DNA of 64,000 nucleotides from Ferrovibrio sp. (GCF_002796975.1 NZ_PEKV01000004.1:201597-265596), one strand, 5' to 3'. Shown: positions 17,962 to 26,184, counted from the stretch's first letter. The notes: generated by a model from the letters alone, not told the origin. Made by a program: numbers and translations.

Positions 17962-18037
17962 TGGTGGCTGGAGGCGGATTTGAACCGCCGACCCAGGGCT
18001 TATGAGTCCCTTGCTCTACCAACTGAGCTATCCAGCC
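17962..18037 (-). tRNA. tRNA with CAT anticodon (elongator tRNA-Met, or tRNA-Ile2)
   Basis: Complete 76-base cloverleaf on the minus strand with encoded CCA: acceptor GGCTGGA/TCCAGCC, D-arm AGCTCAGTTGGTAGAGC, anticodon loop CTCATAA, T-arm GGCGG-TTCAAAT-CCGCC, discriminator A. The anticodon stem AGGGA/GCCCT has one A.G mismatch next to the loop. CAT can mean methionine or, if the C is modified to lysidine, isoleucine; elongator Met is favoured by the GGC start. Initiator Met is excluded because the acceptor first pair is matched. Confidence 0.93.
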
Positions 18038-18071
18038 ACACTAAAGACCCCGGGAAGCCCGGGAGGCGCAT

Positions 18072-18100
18072 GAAATACGGGGCCGGCCCGATTCTGTCAA
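18072..18100 (-). promoter_or_regulatory. Probable promoter of the tRNA(CAT) gene
   Basis: Minus strand: perfect -35 TTGACA, 17-base spacer, weak -10 TATTTC, placed about 35 bases before the tRNA 5' end. A GC-rich repeat CCCGGG-CTT-CCCGGG stands between them and may also end mnmA transcription. Confidence 0.5.
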
Positions 18101-18121
18101 GCGGGCCGCAAGCCCTTGTTT

Positions 18122-19285
18122 TCAGGCCGCTAATCCGGCGCCTTCAACGCCCTCGGCACGCGCGATCCAGCCGCCGCCGAGCAGGCGGTCGCCGGCGTAG
18201 ACCACACCGGCCTGACCGGGTGCGACGCCGTATTCGGCCGAATAGAGTTCAAGGCGGGCGGTCGCCTTTTCGCTGGCCGCGAAAATCCGCGCCGCGACCG
18301 CCGGCTGCGCCGACCGCAGCTTCACGGTCACATCCAGTCCTTCAGCCGGGATCGGGCCCGACAGCCAGTTCAGTTCACGCAGGGCCACGACCTTGCGCGC
18401 CAGCGCCTCGCGCGGGCCGACCACGACGCGGCGCGTGGCGGCATCGAGCCTCACCACGTAAAGCGGTTCGGCGGCGGCGATACCAAGCCCCTTGCGCTGA
18501 CCGACCGTGAAATGGATCACGCCGTCATGCTTGCCCAGCACGCTGCCGTCGACATGCAGGATCTCGCCCGGCTCGGCCGCTTCGGGCCGCAGCTTGCTGA
18601 CCACCGACGCATAGTCGCCATTGGGCACGAAGCAGATATCCTGGCTGTCCGGCTTGTCGGCGACGATGAGCCCGAATTCTTCCGCCAGCTTGCGCACGTC
18701 GGGCTTTTCCAGATGGCCCAGCGGGAAGCGCAGGAAATCGAGCTGCTCCTGCGTCGTGGTGTAGAGGAAATAGCTCTGGTCGCGGCGCGGATCGCTGCCG
18801 CGCAGCAACTGCCCGCGGCCATCCTCACCGACCACGCGCTGCACATAATGGCCGGTGGCGAGGCAGTCGGCCTCGAGATCGCGCGCGGTCTCCAGCAGGT
18901 CGCGGAACTTGACGCGCTGGTTGCAGCGGATGCAGGGGATCGGCGTCTCGCCACGCACATATGAGTCGGCGAATTCGTCGATCACCGCTTGGCGGAAGCG
19001 GCTTTCGTAATCCAGCACGTAATGCGGAATGTTCAGCCGCTCGGACACCATGCGCGCGTCGTGGATATCCTGGCCGGCGCAGCAGGCGCCTTTTTTCGCA
19101 ATCGCCGCGCCGTGGTCATAGAGCTGCAGCGTAATGCCGATGACGTCATAGCCCTGGCGCTTGAGCAGCCCGGCGACCACGGAGGAATCGACCCCGCCCG
19201 ACATGGCGACGACCACGCGCGTGTCCGCCGGGGCTTTGGCAAAGCCCAGCGAATTGACGGCAGTGGTGGCGGTCGTGGCGGTCAT
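18122..19285 (-). CDS. mnmA: tRNA-specific 2-thiouridylase MnmA
   Basis: Thiolates U34 of tRNA-Lys, -Glu and -Gln, using sulfur relayed from IscS. The PP-loop SGGVDSS lies near residue 30, catalytic cysteines are in the [12 protein letters not shown] and [10 protein letters not shown] motifs, and the C-terminal beta-barrel contains VGQRKGLGI. Length is 387 residues. The ATG at 19285 is preferred to the ORF-track start 19 codons upstream because the extension is not conserved in character. The gene precedes the tRNA(CAT) on the same strand. Its upstream region holds an unusual phased repeat. Confidence 0.95.
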   Translation of the reverse strand: MTATTATTAVNSLGFAKAPADTRVVVAMSGGVDSSVVAGLLKRQGYDVIGITLQLYDHGAAIAKKGACCAGQDIHDARMVSERLNIPHYVLDYESRFRQAVIDEFADSYVRGETPIPCIRCNQRVKFRDLLETARDLEADCLATGHYVQRVVGEDGRGQLLRGSDPRRDQSYFLYTTTQEQLDFLRFPLGHLEKPDVRKLAEEFGLIVADKPDSQDICFVPNGDYASVVSKLRPEAAEPGEILHVDGSVLGKHDGVIHFTVGQRKGLGIAAAEPLYVVRLDAATRRVVVGPREALARKVVALRELNWLSGPIPAEGLDVTVKLRSAQPAVAARIFAASEKATARLELYSAEYGVAPGQAGVVYAGDRLLGGGWIARAEGVEGAGLAA

Positions 19286-19634
19286 TGATCTGCGGCGTTT
19301 TGGCGTGCGGGCGGAATATAACGGCCGTTCCGCCCATAACAAGTTGAGAGTCCAACATAACTCCGGCCTTAAAGGAGCGTCTGGCCGATCTTGGGAGCGT
19401 CCTGGAGCGGCTTACAGCGTGCTTATTTCATCTTATAGGATGCTTATATTGGCTTATTTAGTGCTTATTTTAAGCGGACTTAGCGGTTTCGCGTGTTTTT
19501 CGACTGCTGGTTTTCGGAGTTTGAACATACATCTGTATGCGGTGGTGGGCCGCCGCGAGAATGCCTCGACAGGCGGTCCGTCTTATGAGAACATATCACG
19601 AACTCGACATTCCGGCAAGCGGAGGACGCGCCAC
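19286..19634. other. Intergenic region of 349 bases between mnmA and the SRPBCC gene
   Basis: Divergent promoter region, clearly more AT-rich than its neighbours around 19420-19520. It contains the phased GCTTAT array (separate entry) and an imperfect dyad GTTG..CAAC near 19342-19355. One plus-strand frame is open through it (a leucine-rich stretch), but its codons (CTT, TTA, ATA) are unlike the genome's usage, so it is not called as a gene. No tRNA or rRNA-like structure was seen. Confidence 0.6.
19410..19468. repeat. Helically phased GCTTAT array
   Basis: Six copies of [GT]CTTA[TC] start at 19410, 19421, 19431, 19442, 19452 and 19463, giving steps of 11, 10, 11, 10 and 11 bases, one DNA helical turn each. 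Copies 2, 4, 5 and 6 are exactly GCTTAT. Two GGAGCG copies 11 bases apart (19394, 19405) lead into it. All sites therefore face the same side of the helix, as in multi-site operators or bent DNA. Confidence 0.65.
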
Positions 19635-20033
19635 ATGTCAGCCCTGCCCTGCAAGCACCTTTCGGTCTCGATCCCGCAGCCCTTCGAGCTGGTGAATGCC
19701 TTTCTGGCCGATCCGGAGAACTGGAAGCACTGGGCCAGCGGGCTTGGCGCGATGCAGTTCGATGCGGCGACCGGCGCCTGGACCGCGCAACAGGACGGCG
19801 TCGGCCTGGTGACAATTGTATTCACCCCGCCGAACGCCTTCGGGATTCTGGACCACCGCGTGACCTTGCCCGATGGCAGCGTGGTGATCGTGCCGATGCG
19901 CGCGATTGCGAATGGCGACAGCACCGAAGTGATCTTCACGCTGTTCCGCCAGCCCGGCATGGATGACGCGACGCGGACGCGGGATGAGGAGTGGGTGAAG
20001 AGGGATTTGGAGAAGTTGAAGCGGCAGTTTTAG
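19635..20033 (+). CDS. SRPBCC-like domain protein
   Basis: Small protein of 132 residues. It looks like a helix-grip (START/Bet v1/AHSA1-like) fold: SVSIPQPFELVNAFLADPENWKHWASG is the typical first strand plus helix segment, then alternating strands, and a C-terminal amphipathic helix (EEWVKRDLEKLKRQF). Such proteins bind hydrophobic ligands or act as minor enzymes; the function here is unknown. The ATG at 19635 is supported by GGAGG ten bases upstream. The ORF-track entry from 19161 reads through the opposite-strand mnmA gene. Confidence 0.7.
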   Translation: MSALPCKHLSVSIPQPFELVNAFLADPENWKHWASGLGAMQFDAATGAWTAQQDGVGLVTIVFTPPNAFGILDHRVTLPDGSVVIVPMRAIANGDSTEVIFTLFRQPGMDDATRTRDEEWVKRDLEKLKRQF

Positions 20034-20058
20034 CTGCGGCACCAAACCACCCAAAGAC

Positions 20059-20158
20059 CGTCATCCTCGGGCTTGACCCGAGGATCCATTCCCCTTCCGG
20101 CGCGGCCATGACCAGGCAGCAATGGAGATGGATGCCCGGGACAAGCCCAGGCATGACG
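20059..20158. repeat. REP-like inverted pair A
   Basis: Two hairpin-forming elements in inverted orientation: the left begins CGTCATCCTCGGGCTTGACC and ends in ATCCAT; the right begins ATGGATGCCCGGGACAAGCC and ends in ATGACG. Each has its own stem and the outer ends pair with each other, as in BIMEs. It is the same family as the elements near 23.9, 31.7 and 38.0 kb. Confidence 0.8.
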
Positions 20159-20248
20159 ATTGTGGGTAGCTGCCCGGCATCAGTGCCGCCACATGCCAGC
20201 CTCCCATCATCCCAGCCGGCCCAGCCTGCACAATAATAATCCTTGCGT

Positions 20249-20274
20249 CCGGAAGTATATCGGCATATATCCGG
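20249..20274. promoter_or_regulatory. Palindrome just upstream of the marR-type gene
   Basis: Outer arms CCGGA (20249-20253) and TCCGG (20270-20274) enclose inner arms TATAT and ATATA around CGGC, ending four bases before the ATG. MarR-family proteins commonly bind dyads of this size at their own promoter. No experimental support. Confidence 0.5.
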
Positions 20275-20278
20275 CCGC

Positions 20279-20734
20279 ATGCCCAAGGATGACCCCGCCT
20301 TTTCCGCTCTGCTGCGGCTGTTTCGCAGCGCTGCCTGGCTCGACGCCCGCTTCAGCCCCGAGCTGGGGTCCGTGCATGGCCTGGCGCTGAACGAGCTGCT
20401 GTTCCTGCTGCAGCTGTCGCGCGCGCCGCTGCAGCGGCTGCGCCGCGTCGATCTTGCCAACCGGCTGCATACCAGCCAGTCCACCATCACGCGCATGGCC
20501 CTGCCGCTGGAAAAGTCCGGCCTGGTGAAGCGCGAGGCCGATCCGCGCGATGCCCGTGTGGCCTATGTGACGCTGACCCGGACCGGCCGCACGCGCATTG
20601 CCGAAGCCGAAGCCACATTCCGTCGCATGGCGACCGATCTATTCAGAGCCGGCTGGAGCGACAGGGACATCGCACAGCTGTCCTCCCTGCTCGGCCGCTT
20701 CACCGCCATACTGCCCGGCGACATCACTGAATAG
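20279..20734 (+). CDS. MarR-family transcriptional regulator
   Basis: Protein of 151 residues with a winged helix: RVDLANRLHTSQSTITRMALPLEKSGLVKREADPRDARVAYVTLTRTGR is the MarR recognition helix and wing. The family senses small ligands or oxidants and usually represses its own operon. The SDR gene starts 23 bases downstream on the same strand, so it is the likely regulated enzyme. A palindrome touches the start region. The start is not certain: TTG at 20243 is also open. Confidence 0.88.
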   Translation: MPKDDPAFSALLRLFRSAAWLDARFSPELGSVHGLALNELLFLLQLSRAPLQRLRRVDLANRLHTSQSTITRMALPLEKSGLVKREADPRDARVAYVTLTRTGRTRIAEAEATFRRMATDLFRAGWSDRDIAQLSSLLGRFTAILPGDITE

Positions 20735-20757
20735 AAATACGAAAAAGGACCAGGATC

Positions 20758-21597
20758 ATGAAACTCATGCCAGACCAGGTGGCCGTCATCACCGGCGGCG
20801 CCAGCGGCATCGGCAAGGCGCTGGCCCGCGCGCTGGCCGGGCGCGGGCTGCATCTCGCGCTGCTGGATGTCGAACAGCCGGCGCTGGATGCGACGGCTGA
20901 ACAGTTGCGCGCCGAGGGTGCGAAAGTCGAGGCGCTGGTCTGCGATGTCAGCGATGCGGAGGCCATGCAGGCCGCCGCCAGCGAAATCCTGTCGCGCTGC
21001 AATCGCATCGATCTGCTGGTCAACAATGCCGGCGTCGGTGGCTCGCTCGGGCCGCAATGGCTGAGCCAGCCGCAGGACTGGCAATGGGTGTTCAACGTCA
21101 ATGTCTTCGGCGTCGCCAACGGCATCCGCGCCTTCGTGCCGGCCATGCTGATGCAGCCGGGCCGACCCGCGCATGTGGTCAACACCTCGTCGGTAGCGGG
21201 CGTCACCTCGCCGCCTTTCCTGTCGCCCTATGTGGCCGCCAAGCATGCCGTGGTCGGTATGTCGGAATCGCTGGCCACCGAATTGCAGTATATGGCGCCG
21301 CATATCCGCGTTTCGGTCGTCTGTCCGGGCGGCGTGCAGAGTCAGATCATGCACTCGGAGCGCAACCGCCCGGCAGACCTCACCGTTATCTCGCGCACAC
21401 CGCCTGAGATGCGCGACAGGATCAAGGCCGCTTTCGAGAAGCTGATGGCCGACCCGATGCCGGCCGACAGGCTGGCGCAGATCGTACTGGCCGGGGTCGA
21501 ACGCGACGAACCGCTGATCGTCACCCACGCCGATCATGCGCCTGAAGTTCTGGCACGGGCCGAACGGGTGGCGGCTGCAGCAAAGGCAGCAGCGTAA
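20758..21597 (+). CDS. Short-chain dehydrogenase/reductase (classical SDR)
   Basis: NAD(P)-dependent oxidoreductase of 279 residues. It has the cofactor loop TGGASGIGKA, VNNAG, the catalytic serine in NTSSVAG and the YVAAK catalytic pair. Substrate unknown. AAAGGA precedes the ATG by about ten bases. It is co-directional with and close to the MarR-type gene, so ligand-responsive control is plausible. A hairpin repeat follows the stop codon. Confidence 0.9.
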   Translation: MKLMPDQVAVITGGASGIGKALARALAGRGLHLALLDVEQPALDATAEQLRAEGAKVEALVCDVSDAEAMQAAASEILSRCNRIDLLVNNAGVGGSLGPQWLSQPQDWQWVFNVNVFGVANGIRAFVPAMLMQPGRPAHVVNTSSVAGVTSPPFLSPYVAAKHAVVGMSESLATELQYMAPHIRVSVVCPGGVQSQIMHSERNRPADLTVISRTPPEMRDRIKAAFEKLMADPMPADRLAQIVLAGVERDEPLIVTHADHAPEVLARAERVAAAAKAAA

Positions 21598-21615
21598 CGG
21601 CTGGACAGCAGATCG

Positions 21616-21642
21616 CCATCCTCGGGCCTGTCCTGAGGATGG
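21616..21642. repeat. Single REP-like hairpin after the SDR gene
   Basis: Inverted repeat CCATCCTC / GAGGATGG around GGGCCTGTCCT, resembling the core of the dispersed REP-like family. It lies 18 bases after the SDR stop and could serve as a transcript end, though no T-run follows. Confidence 0.6.
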
Positions 21643-21688
21643 TGGTTTACAGGGTAGCGGCGATTGTGGCTCGTTGTGCTCGCCGCAA

Positions 21689-22567
21689 TTACGCCACCCT
21701 CTTCCCACCCTTCTTCAATATCTCCGCCAGCGCTGACACCTTCGCCTGCGGCTGGTCCCTGCGCCACACCAAGAGCGTCTTCGCGCGCTGGAACGGCGCC
21801 GGCAGTTTGTGTTCGCGCAGCTTGCTGCGCCCGACATAGCCCTCCAGCACGCTGCGCGGCATCAGCGCCGATCCCATGCCGGCTGCCACGCAGCCGAGCA
21901 TCACATGATACGACGCCAGTTCCACCGTGCGCGCGATCTCGCGGCCGCCCTGGCCGAACCAGCGCTCCAGCCGCTCGCGATGCGGACAGCCGGGATGGAA
22001 CACCAGCACGCTGGCTTCGCCACGGATATCGCCCGGTTTTTTCACCGGCGGATGATCCGCGGCCGTCACCAGCACCAGTTCCTCGTCGAACACCGGCAGG
22101 GTGGCGAGGCGCGGCTCACTCACTGGCTCGGTCACCATCGCCGCATCGCTCTCGCCTGCCAGCACTTTCGCCATCAGCTCGCGCGGTGAACCGGTATGCA
22201 GTTCGACGCGCACGTCCGGATACTTGCGATGATATTCGGCCAGCGGCCCGGGCAGGCGCACGCCGGCGGTGCTTTCCATCGTGCCCAGTGTGAGCAGGCC
22301 GCGCGGCGGCGCGTCAGTCTGCAATGCCGCGCGCGCTTCTTCGGCCAGCGCCAGCAGGCGATGCGCATAGTCCAGCAAGGTGCGGCCGGCTGGCGTGATC
22401 TGCAGCCGCTTGCCCGCACGCGTGAACAGCGGCGTGCCGAGATCCTCTTCCAATTTCTGGATGCGCGCCGTCACATTCGACTGCACGCGATGCAGCTTGT
22501 TGGCGGCGGCCGTGACGCCGCCAGCTTCTACAACTGTACGAAAGACATGCAGGTCGGTCAGGTCCAT
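21689..22567 (-). CDS. LysR-family transcriptional regulator
   Basis: Protein of 292 residues. An N-terminal helix-turn-helix (DLHVFRTVVEAGGVTAAANKLHRVQSNVTARIQKLEEDLGTPLF) is followed by the LysR substrate-binding domain from about 90. Similar in layout to CysL/YusT-like regulators. It is transcribed divergently from the small monooxygenase-type gene at 22693, with a T-N11-A dyad in between, so that gene, and perhaps the converging TSUP permease, are candidate targets. Confidence 0.9.
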   Translation of the reverse strand: MDLTDLHVFRTVVEAGGVTAAANKLHRVQSNVTARIQKLEEDLGTPLFTRAGKRLQITPAGRTLLDYAHRLLALAEEARAALQTDAPPRGLLTLGTMESTAGVRLPGPLAEYHRKYPDVRVELHTGSPRELMAKVLAGESDAAMVTEPVSEPRLATLPVFDEELVLVTAADHPPVKKPGDIRGEASVLVFHPGCPHRERLERWFGQGGREIARTVELASYHVMLGCVAAGMGSALMPRSVLEGYVGRSKLREHKLPAPFQRAKTLLVWRRDQPQAKVSALAEILKKGGKRVA

Positions 22568-22573
22568 GGATAT

Positions 22574-22588
22574 ATCTCGTTTTGAGAT
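22574..22588. promoter_or_regulatory. LysR-type T-N11-A dyad between the lysR and monooxygenase genes
   Basis: ATCTC-GTTTT-GAGAT is a perfect 5-bp dyad of the T-N11-A form recognised by LysR regulators. It starts seven bases upstream of the regulator start codon and lies in an AT-rich divergent promoter region. Confidence 0.55.
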
Positions 22589-22692
22589 TATATTGATCAG
22601 TATTATTCATTTTACGGGATATATGGCGGGATGCAAGATGGCGCGCATCGCCTCCCCAGGCATCGACATCCCAACAAGAAACGAGCCCCGCC

Positions 22693-23043
22693 ATGATCCT
22701 TGTCGCCTTCCGCAGCCGCCTGCGGCCCGAAGCCACCGACGCCTACGCCACCATGGCGCAACAGATTGGCCCGCTGGCCATGGCCGTGCCCGGCTATGTC
22801 TCGCACAAGGCCTATACCGCCCCCGATGGCGAGCGCGTCACGCTGGTGGAATACGAGTCAGAGGATGCCGTGCGGCTCTGGTCGCGCGACCGCCAGCACG
22901 CCTTGGCAAAGAAGGCCGGGCATGCCGAGTTTTTCTCCTGGTTCCGTATCCAGGTCTGCCAGGTGCTGCGCGAGCGCAGCCATGATGCGGCCGACGCGCG
23001 CCCGGCTGCACCGGTACGGCCGGCGATCTCGCGCTATTACTGA
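22693..23043 (+). CDS. Antibiotic biosynthesis monooxygenase (ABM)-fold protein
   Basis: Protein of 116 residues with the dimeric alpha/beta barrel pattern: MILVAFRSRLRPE start, PGYVSHKAYTAPDGERVTLVEYES middle. Members include small monooxygenases and heme-degrading enzymes; key catalytic residues cannot be assigned here. It is divergent from a LysR regulator. Its last seven bases overlap the end of the converging TSUP gene. Confidence 0.75.
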   Translation: MILVAFRSRLRPEATDAYATMAQQIGPLAMAVPGYVSHKAYTAPDGERVTLVEYESEDAVRLWSRDRQHALAKKAGHAEFFSWFRIQVCQVLRERSHDAADARPAAPVRPAISRYY

Positions 23044-23804
23044 ACGATCCACCGCGCCACGATATAGCCGCCAAGCAGCAGCAGCGATCCGTAGAACACT
23101 TTCTTGAAGCCGGTTTCCGACAGGCGGTCGCGCAGCCGGCGGCCGAGGCTCATGCCCAGCAAAGCCGGCAGCACGCAGATGCCCGAGAGCACAAGCAGGT
23201 CGACGCTCAGCATGCTGCGTCCGCCGAGGCTGACACCGAGGCCGAGCGTCGAGGCCATGAACAGCATGCCCATCGCCTGCACCAGCTGGTCGCGCGTGAA
23301 CCCGAGCGCCTGCAGATAGGGTACGCCGGGCACCACGAAGCTGCCGGTCAGGCCGGTGAGCACGCCGTTGAGTCCGCCCACGAGAGGCCCGGCCCAGATT
23401 TCGTGGCGCGGCGACAGGCTGAGCGGCGGCCGCAGCAGGCCGAGCAGTGCATAGACCGCCAGCAGAAGCCCGAGCAGCGCGCCGAGCGCCTTCGCATCGA
23501 CCAGATCGAGCGCCGCGCTGCCGAGCCAGATCGCCACGGCGGCGCAGAGCAGAAACAGCCAGAGCCGTTTCAGCAGCATCCTGAAATGGCCGCCGGTGAA
23601 GGCCTGCCACAGGTTGGTGACCACATTCGGCGCCAGCAGCAGGATCATCGCCAGTTTGATATCCATCGTGGCCGCCAGCAGCCCGAGCGAGATGCTGGGC
23701 AGGCCAAGCCCGATGGTGCCCTTCACTGTGCCGGCCAACAGGAAGACTGCGCCGACCCAAAGCAGCAGCACGGGCTCGAACGGCAAGGCGACGGGGAAAG
23801 ACAT
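23037..23804 (-). CDS. TSUP family (TauE/SafE) membrane transporter
   Basis: Membrane protein of 255 residues with about eight hydrophobic segments in two repeats, each with the family G-rich motif (GTVKGTIGLGLP at about 25; GGLNGVLTGLTGSF at about 150). TSUP proteins export sulfite, sulfoacetate or other organosulfur anions. The ORF-track start at 24107 runs through a repeat region; the ATG at 23804 gives the proper N-terminus. Substrate is unproven. Confidence 0.85.
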   Translation of the reverse strand: MSFPVALPFEPVLLLWVGAVFLLAGTVKGTIGLGLPSISLGLLAATMDIKLAMILLLAPNVVTNLWQAFTGGHFRMLLKRLWLFLLCAAVAIWLGSAALDLVDAKALGALLGLLLAVYALLGLLRPPLSLSPRHEIWAGPLVGGLNGVLTGLTGSFVVPGVPYLQALGFTRDQLVQAMGMLFMASTLGLGVSLGGRSMLSVDLLVLSGICVLPALLGMSLGRRLRDRLSETGFKKVFYGSLLLLGGYIVARWIVQ

Positions 23805-23910
23805 ATCGGGGAAACTCCGGTGTTTTTTGATTCTGTACAGGCCGGAGTATGGCAGGCGGTGGGCGGCGAATGCTTCGGCGGTGGCCGAAGTATTTGGCTG
23901 AGAAAATGGG

Positions 23911-23933
23911 ACCCTCGGGTCAAGCCCGAGGGT
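23911..23933. repeat. REP-like hairpin (single element)
   Basis: ACCCTCGGG-TCAAG-CCCGAGGGT, a perfect 9-bp stem with the TTGACCC/GGGTCAA core of the dispersed family, followed by GTGACG. It lies 16 bases before the next inverted pair. Confidence 0.75.
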
Positions 23934-23949
23934 GACGTATATTAGAACT

Positions 23950-24018
23950 CGTCGTCCCCGCGAAAGCGGGGACCCAGTCGAGCCGTTGTTCTGGGTCCCC
24001 GCTTTCGCGGGGACGACG
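23950..24018. repeat. REP-like inverted pair (perfect 28-bp arms)
   Basis: The left arm, starting CGTCGTCCCCGCGAAAGCGG and ending in CCCAG, is exactly inverted in the right arm CTGGG...GACGACG, separated by 13 bases. Each arm also folds on itself (CCCCGC-GAAA-GCGGGG type). It sits three bases after the DUF1304 stop codon on that gene's strand, so it probably shapes that transcript's 3' end. Confidence 0.88.
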
Positions 24019-24021
24019 ATG

Positions 24022-24384
24022 TTAGCTAAGCCACAGCAGCGCCAGCGCAATCGCGGCCGGTACGGTCTGGATATAGAGAATCTTCTTCGCCGCCGTCGCT
24101 GCGCCATACACGCCGGCCACCGCCACGCAGACCAGGAAGAAGCTCTTGATATGCAGCGCGGCGGGTTCTGCCGGATACAGCAGGCCGAAGATCAGTCCTG
24201 CCGTAAGGAAACCGTTATAGAGCCCCTGGTTGGCAGCAAGCACTGCCGTGTCGCGCGCTTTCTCGGGTGTCTGGCGGAAAGCTTTCAATCCGGCCGGCTG
24301 CGTCCAGAGAAACATCTCCAGCACCAGGATCCAGACATGCAGAACTGCCACCAGCGCAACGGCGATAGTCGCGATCAGACTCAT
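24022..24384 (-). CDS. DUF1304 family membrane protein
   Basis: Protein of 120 residues with four predicted membrane helices. The family pattern is clear: HVWILVLEMFLWTQPAGLKAF, then ANQGLYNGFLTAGLIFGL. DUF1304 proteins are common small inner-membrane proteins of unknown function. It is directly followed by a perfect inverted repeat. The next upstream gene on the same strand encodes a CMD-family protein 85 bases away. Confidence 0.85.
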   Translation of the reverse strand: MSLIATIAVALVAVLHVWILVLEMFLWTQPAGLKAFRQTPEKARDTAVLAANQGLYNGFLTAGLIFGLLYPAEPAALHIKSFFLVCVAVAGVYGAATAAKKILYIQTVPAAIALALLWLS

Positions 24385-24469
24385 GCGATGCCCCCTTCTC
24401 TCGTTTCTTCTTTCTCACCACCCTCACCCTCCCGCTTCGCGGGCGCCCATTGCGGGTCGAGGGTCTTAC
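24385..24469. other. Short gap with a CCCTC/GAGGG hairpin
   Basis: Between the CMD-family and DUF1304 genes. It contains ACCCTC..GAGGGT arms enclosing a second CCCGC-TTC-GCGGG hairpin, similar in style to the dispersed repeats, with a C/T-rich stretch. It may end the CMD-family transcript. Confidence 0.4.
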
Positions 24470-24835
24470 TTACTCTCCGGCCTTCGCCGCCTGCACCGTC
24501 GGATGCTGCGCCACCGCGTCGAGCGCGCGAGCGGAATAGACCAGCGCCGCACCGGCGCTGATCGAGATCGCCACGTTGCAGGCCTCGGCGATCTCGTCCT
24601 TCGTCGCGCCATGGCGGATCGCCGCGTCGGTATGCACGGTGATGCAACCGTCGCAGCGCAGGGCCACGCCGACCGCAATCGACATCAGTTCGCGCGTTTT
24701 CGCATCGAGATGGCCGCTGTCCTTATAGGCGGTGGCGATGGTGCGATAGCCGTCCATCGTGCCGGGGCTGAGCTTGCCCAGGTCGCCCATCGTGGTTTTG
24801 AGCTGGCGGCGGTAGTCGTTCCAGTCGAGCATCAT
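24470..24835 (-). CDS. Carboxymuconolactone decarboxylase (AhpD-like) family protein
   Basis: Protein of 121 residues with the family core ELMSIAVGVALRCDGCITVHTDAAIRHGATKDEIAEA. The CDGC..H arrangement is the AhpD-type redox pair with its conserved histidine, so a peroxidase- or thiol-related role is more likely than decarboxylation. No AhpC gene is adjacent. It is divergent from the DUF4010 gene. Confidence 0.85.
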   Translation of the reverse strand: MMLDWNDYRRQLKTTMGDLGKLSPGTMDGYRTIATAYKDSGHLDAKTRELMSIAVGVALRCDGCITVHTDAAIRHGATKDEIAEACNVAISISAGAALVYSARALDAVAQHPTVQAAKAGE

Positions 24836-24915
24836 GGCCTTCTCCCCGGTGTGATGTTAGAACGAACGCTCGGCCGGCGCCGTTGCACTGTCAACCATTC
24901 CGCAGGGAAAGCTGC

Positions 24916-26184
24916 ATGATCGACCCGGAGGTCATCCATTTCGTCACGGCGCTGGGCATCGGCCTGCTGATCGGGGCCGAACGCGAACGCCGCAAGGGCG
25001 CGCGCTCGCCCGCCGGCATCCGCACCTTCACCCTGGCCGCGCTCGCCGGCGCCACCGGCCAGACCATCGGCGGCGATCTGCTTCTGGCAATGGTGGTGGG
25101 TATCACCGCGCTGTTCTGCGCTGTGGCCTATTACCGCCAGATGGCCGCGCCGCCCGCCGCCGGTGAAACCGACGCGGCAGCGGAAGCGCGCGATGCCGAC
25201 CGGACTTACGGCCTCACCTCCGAGATCGCGCTGGTGCTGACGGTGCTGCTGGGCGGGCTCTGCCTTGAGCATCCGGCGCTGGCGGCCGGTGTCGGCGTCA
25301 CCACTGCGGTATTGCTCGCAGCGCGCAGGCCGATGCATGCCTTCGTGCGCCATGTGCTGACCACCGGCGAATTGCGCGATGCGCTGATCTTTGCGGCATC
25401 GACGCTGGTGATCCTGCCATTGCTGCCCAACCAGGCGATGGGGCCTTTCGCCGCCTTCAACCCGGCGAAACTCTGGATCGTGGTGATCCTGGTGATGGCG
25501 ATCGGCGCCATCGGCTATATCGCCATCCGCCTGTTCGGCGCGAAATACGGCATGGTGCTGGCAGGTTTCGCCGGCGGCTTCATCTCCAGCACCGCCACCA
25601 TCGGCGCGATGGGCCAGCGCGCGCGCAAGGCCGAGCGCGACCGCAGCGCCGCCGTCGCCGGCGCCGTGCTGTCCACGGTGGCGACCGTGGGGCAGATGGC
25701 GCTGGTGCTGGCCGCCACCAGCCTGCCAGTGCTGCGTCAACTCGCGATCCCGCTCGCGCTGGCCGGCATCGCCGCACTGGCCTATGGCGCGATCTTCACC
25801 ATCGCCGCGCTGCGCGAGGCGCATGAGAGCGGGAAACCGCCCGGCCGCGCCTTCCGGCTGAGCGGCGCGCTGGTTTTCGCCGGTATCCTGGCGATCATGC
25901 TGTTTGCCTCGGCGGCGCTGCAGCATGTCTATGGCGATGCCGGCGTGCTGGTGGCGGCCATGCTCGCCGGCTTCGCCGACACGCATGCACCGGCCATTTC
26001 GGTGGCGTCACTGCAGATCGAACCGCAGGCGGCGGCGCTGCCGATCCTCGCCGCCTTCAGCACCAATTCGATCAGCAAGGCGGTCTTCGCCTGGATCGGC
26101 GGCGGCGCCGGTTATGCGCTGCGCGTCATTCCGGGTCTGGTGCTGGTGGCCGTGGCGGCGTGGTGCGGATTGCTGCTGGTTTAA
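24916..26184 (+). CDS. MgtC/SapB-type DUF4010 membrane protein
   Basis: Protein of 422 residues with about twelve hydrophobic segments. The N-terminal block [33 protein letters not shown] is the MgtC/SapB signature; the C-terminal half is the DUF4010 region ([12 protein letters not shown]). Function is unknown; MgtC relatives affect magnesium stress and ATP synthase control. The start at 24916 has AGGGA about eight bases upstream. The stop codon overlaps that of the converging der gene (TTAA). Confidence 0.85.
   Translation: MIDPEVIHFVTALGIGLLIGAERERRKGARSPAGIRTFTLAALAGATGQTIGGDLLLAMVVGITALFCAVAYYRQMAAPPAAGETDAAAEARDADRTYGLTSEIALVLTVLLGGLCLEHPALAAGVGVTTAVLLAARRPMHAFVRHVLTTGELRDALIFAASTLVILPLLPNQAMGPFAAFNPAKLWIVVILVMAIGAIGYIAIRLFGAKYGMVLAGFAGGFISSTATIGAMGQRARKAERDRSAAVAGAVLSTVATVGQMALVLAATSLPVLRQLAIPLALAGIAALAYGAIFTIAALREAHESGKPPGRAFRLSGALVFAGILAIMLFASAALQHVYGDAGVLVAAMLAGFADTHAPAISVASLQIEPQAAALPILAAFSTNSISKAVFAWIGGGAGYALRVIPGLVLVAVAAWCGLLLV

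Noticed and set aside
19161-19634. In-frame upstream extension of the SRPBCC gene, including a leucine-rich segment
   Set aside because: The first part lies opposite mnmA and the leucine-rich part results from the GCTTAT repeat. A good ribosome-binding site supports the ATG at 19635.
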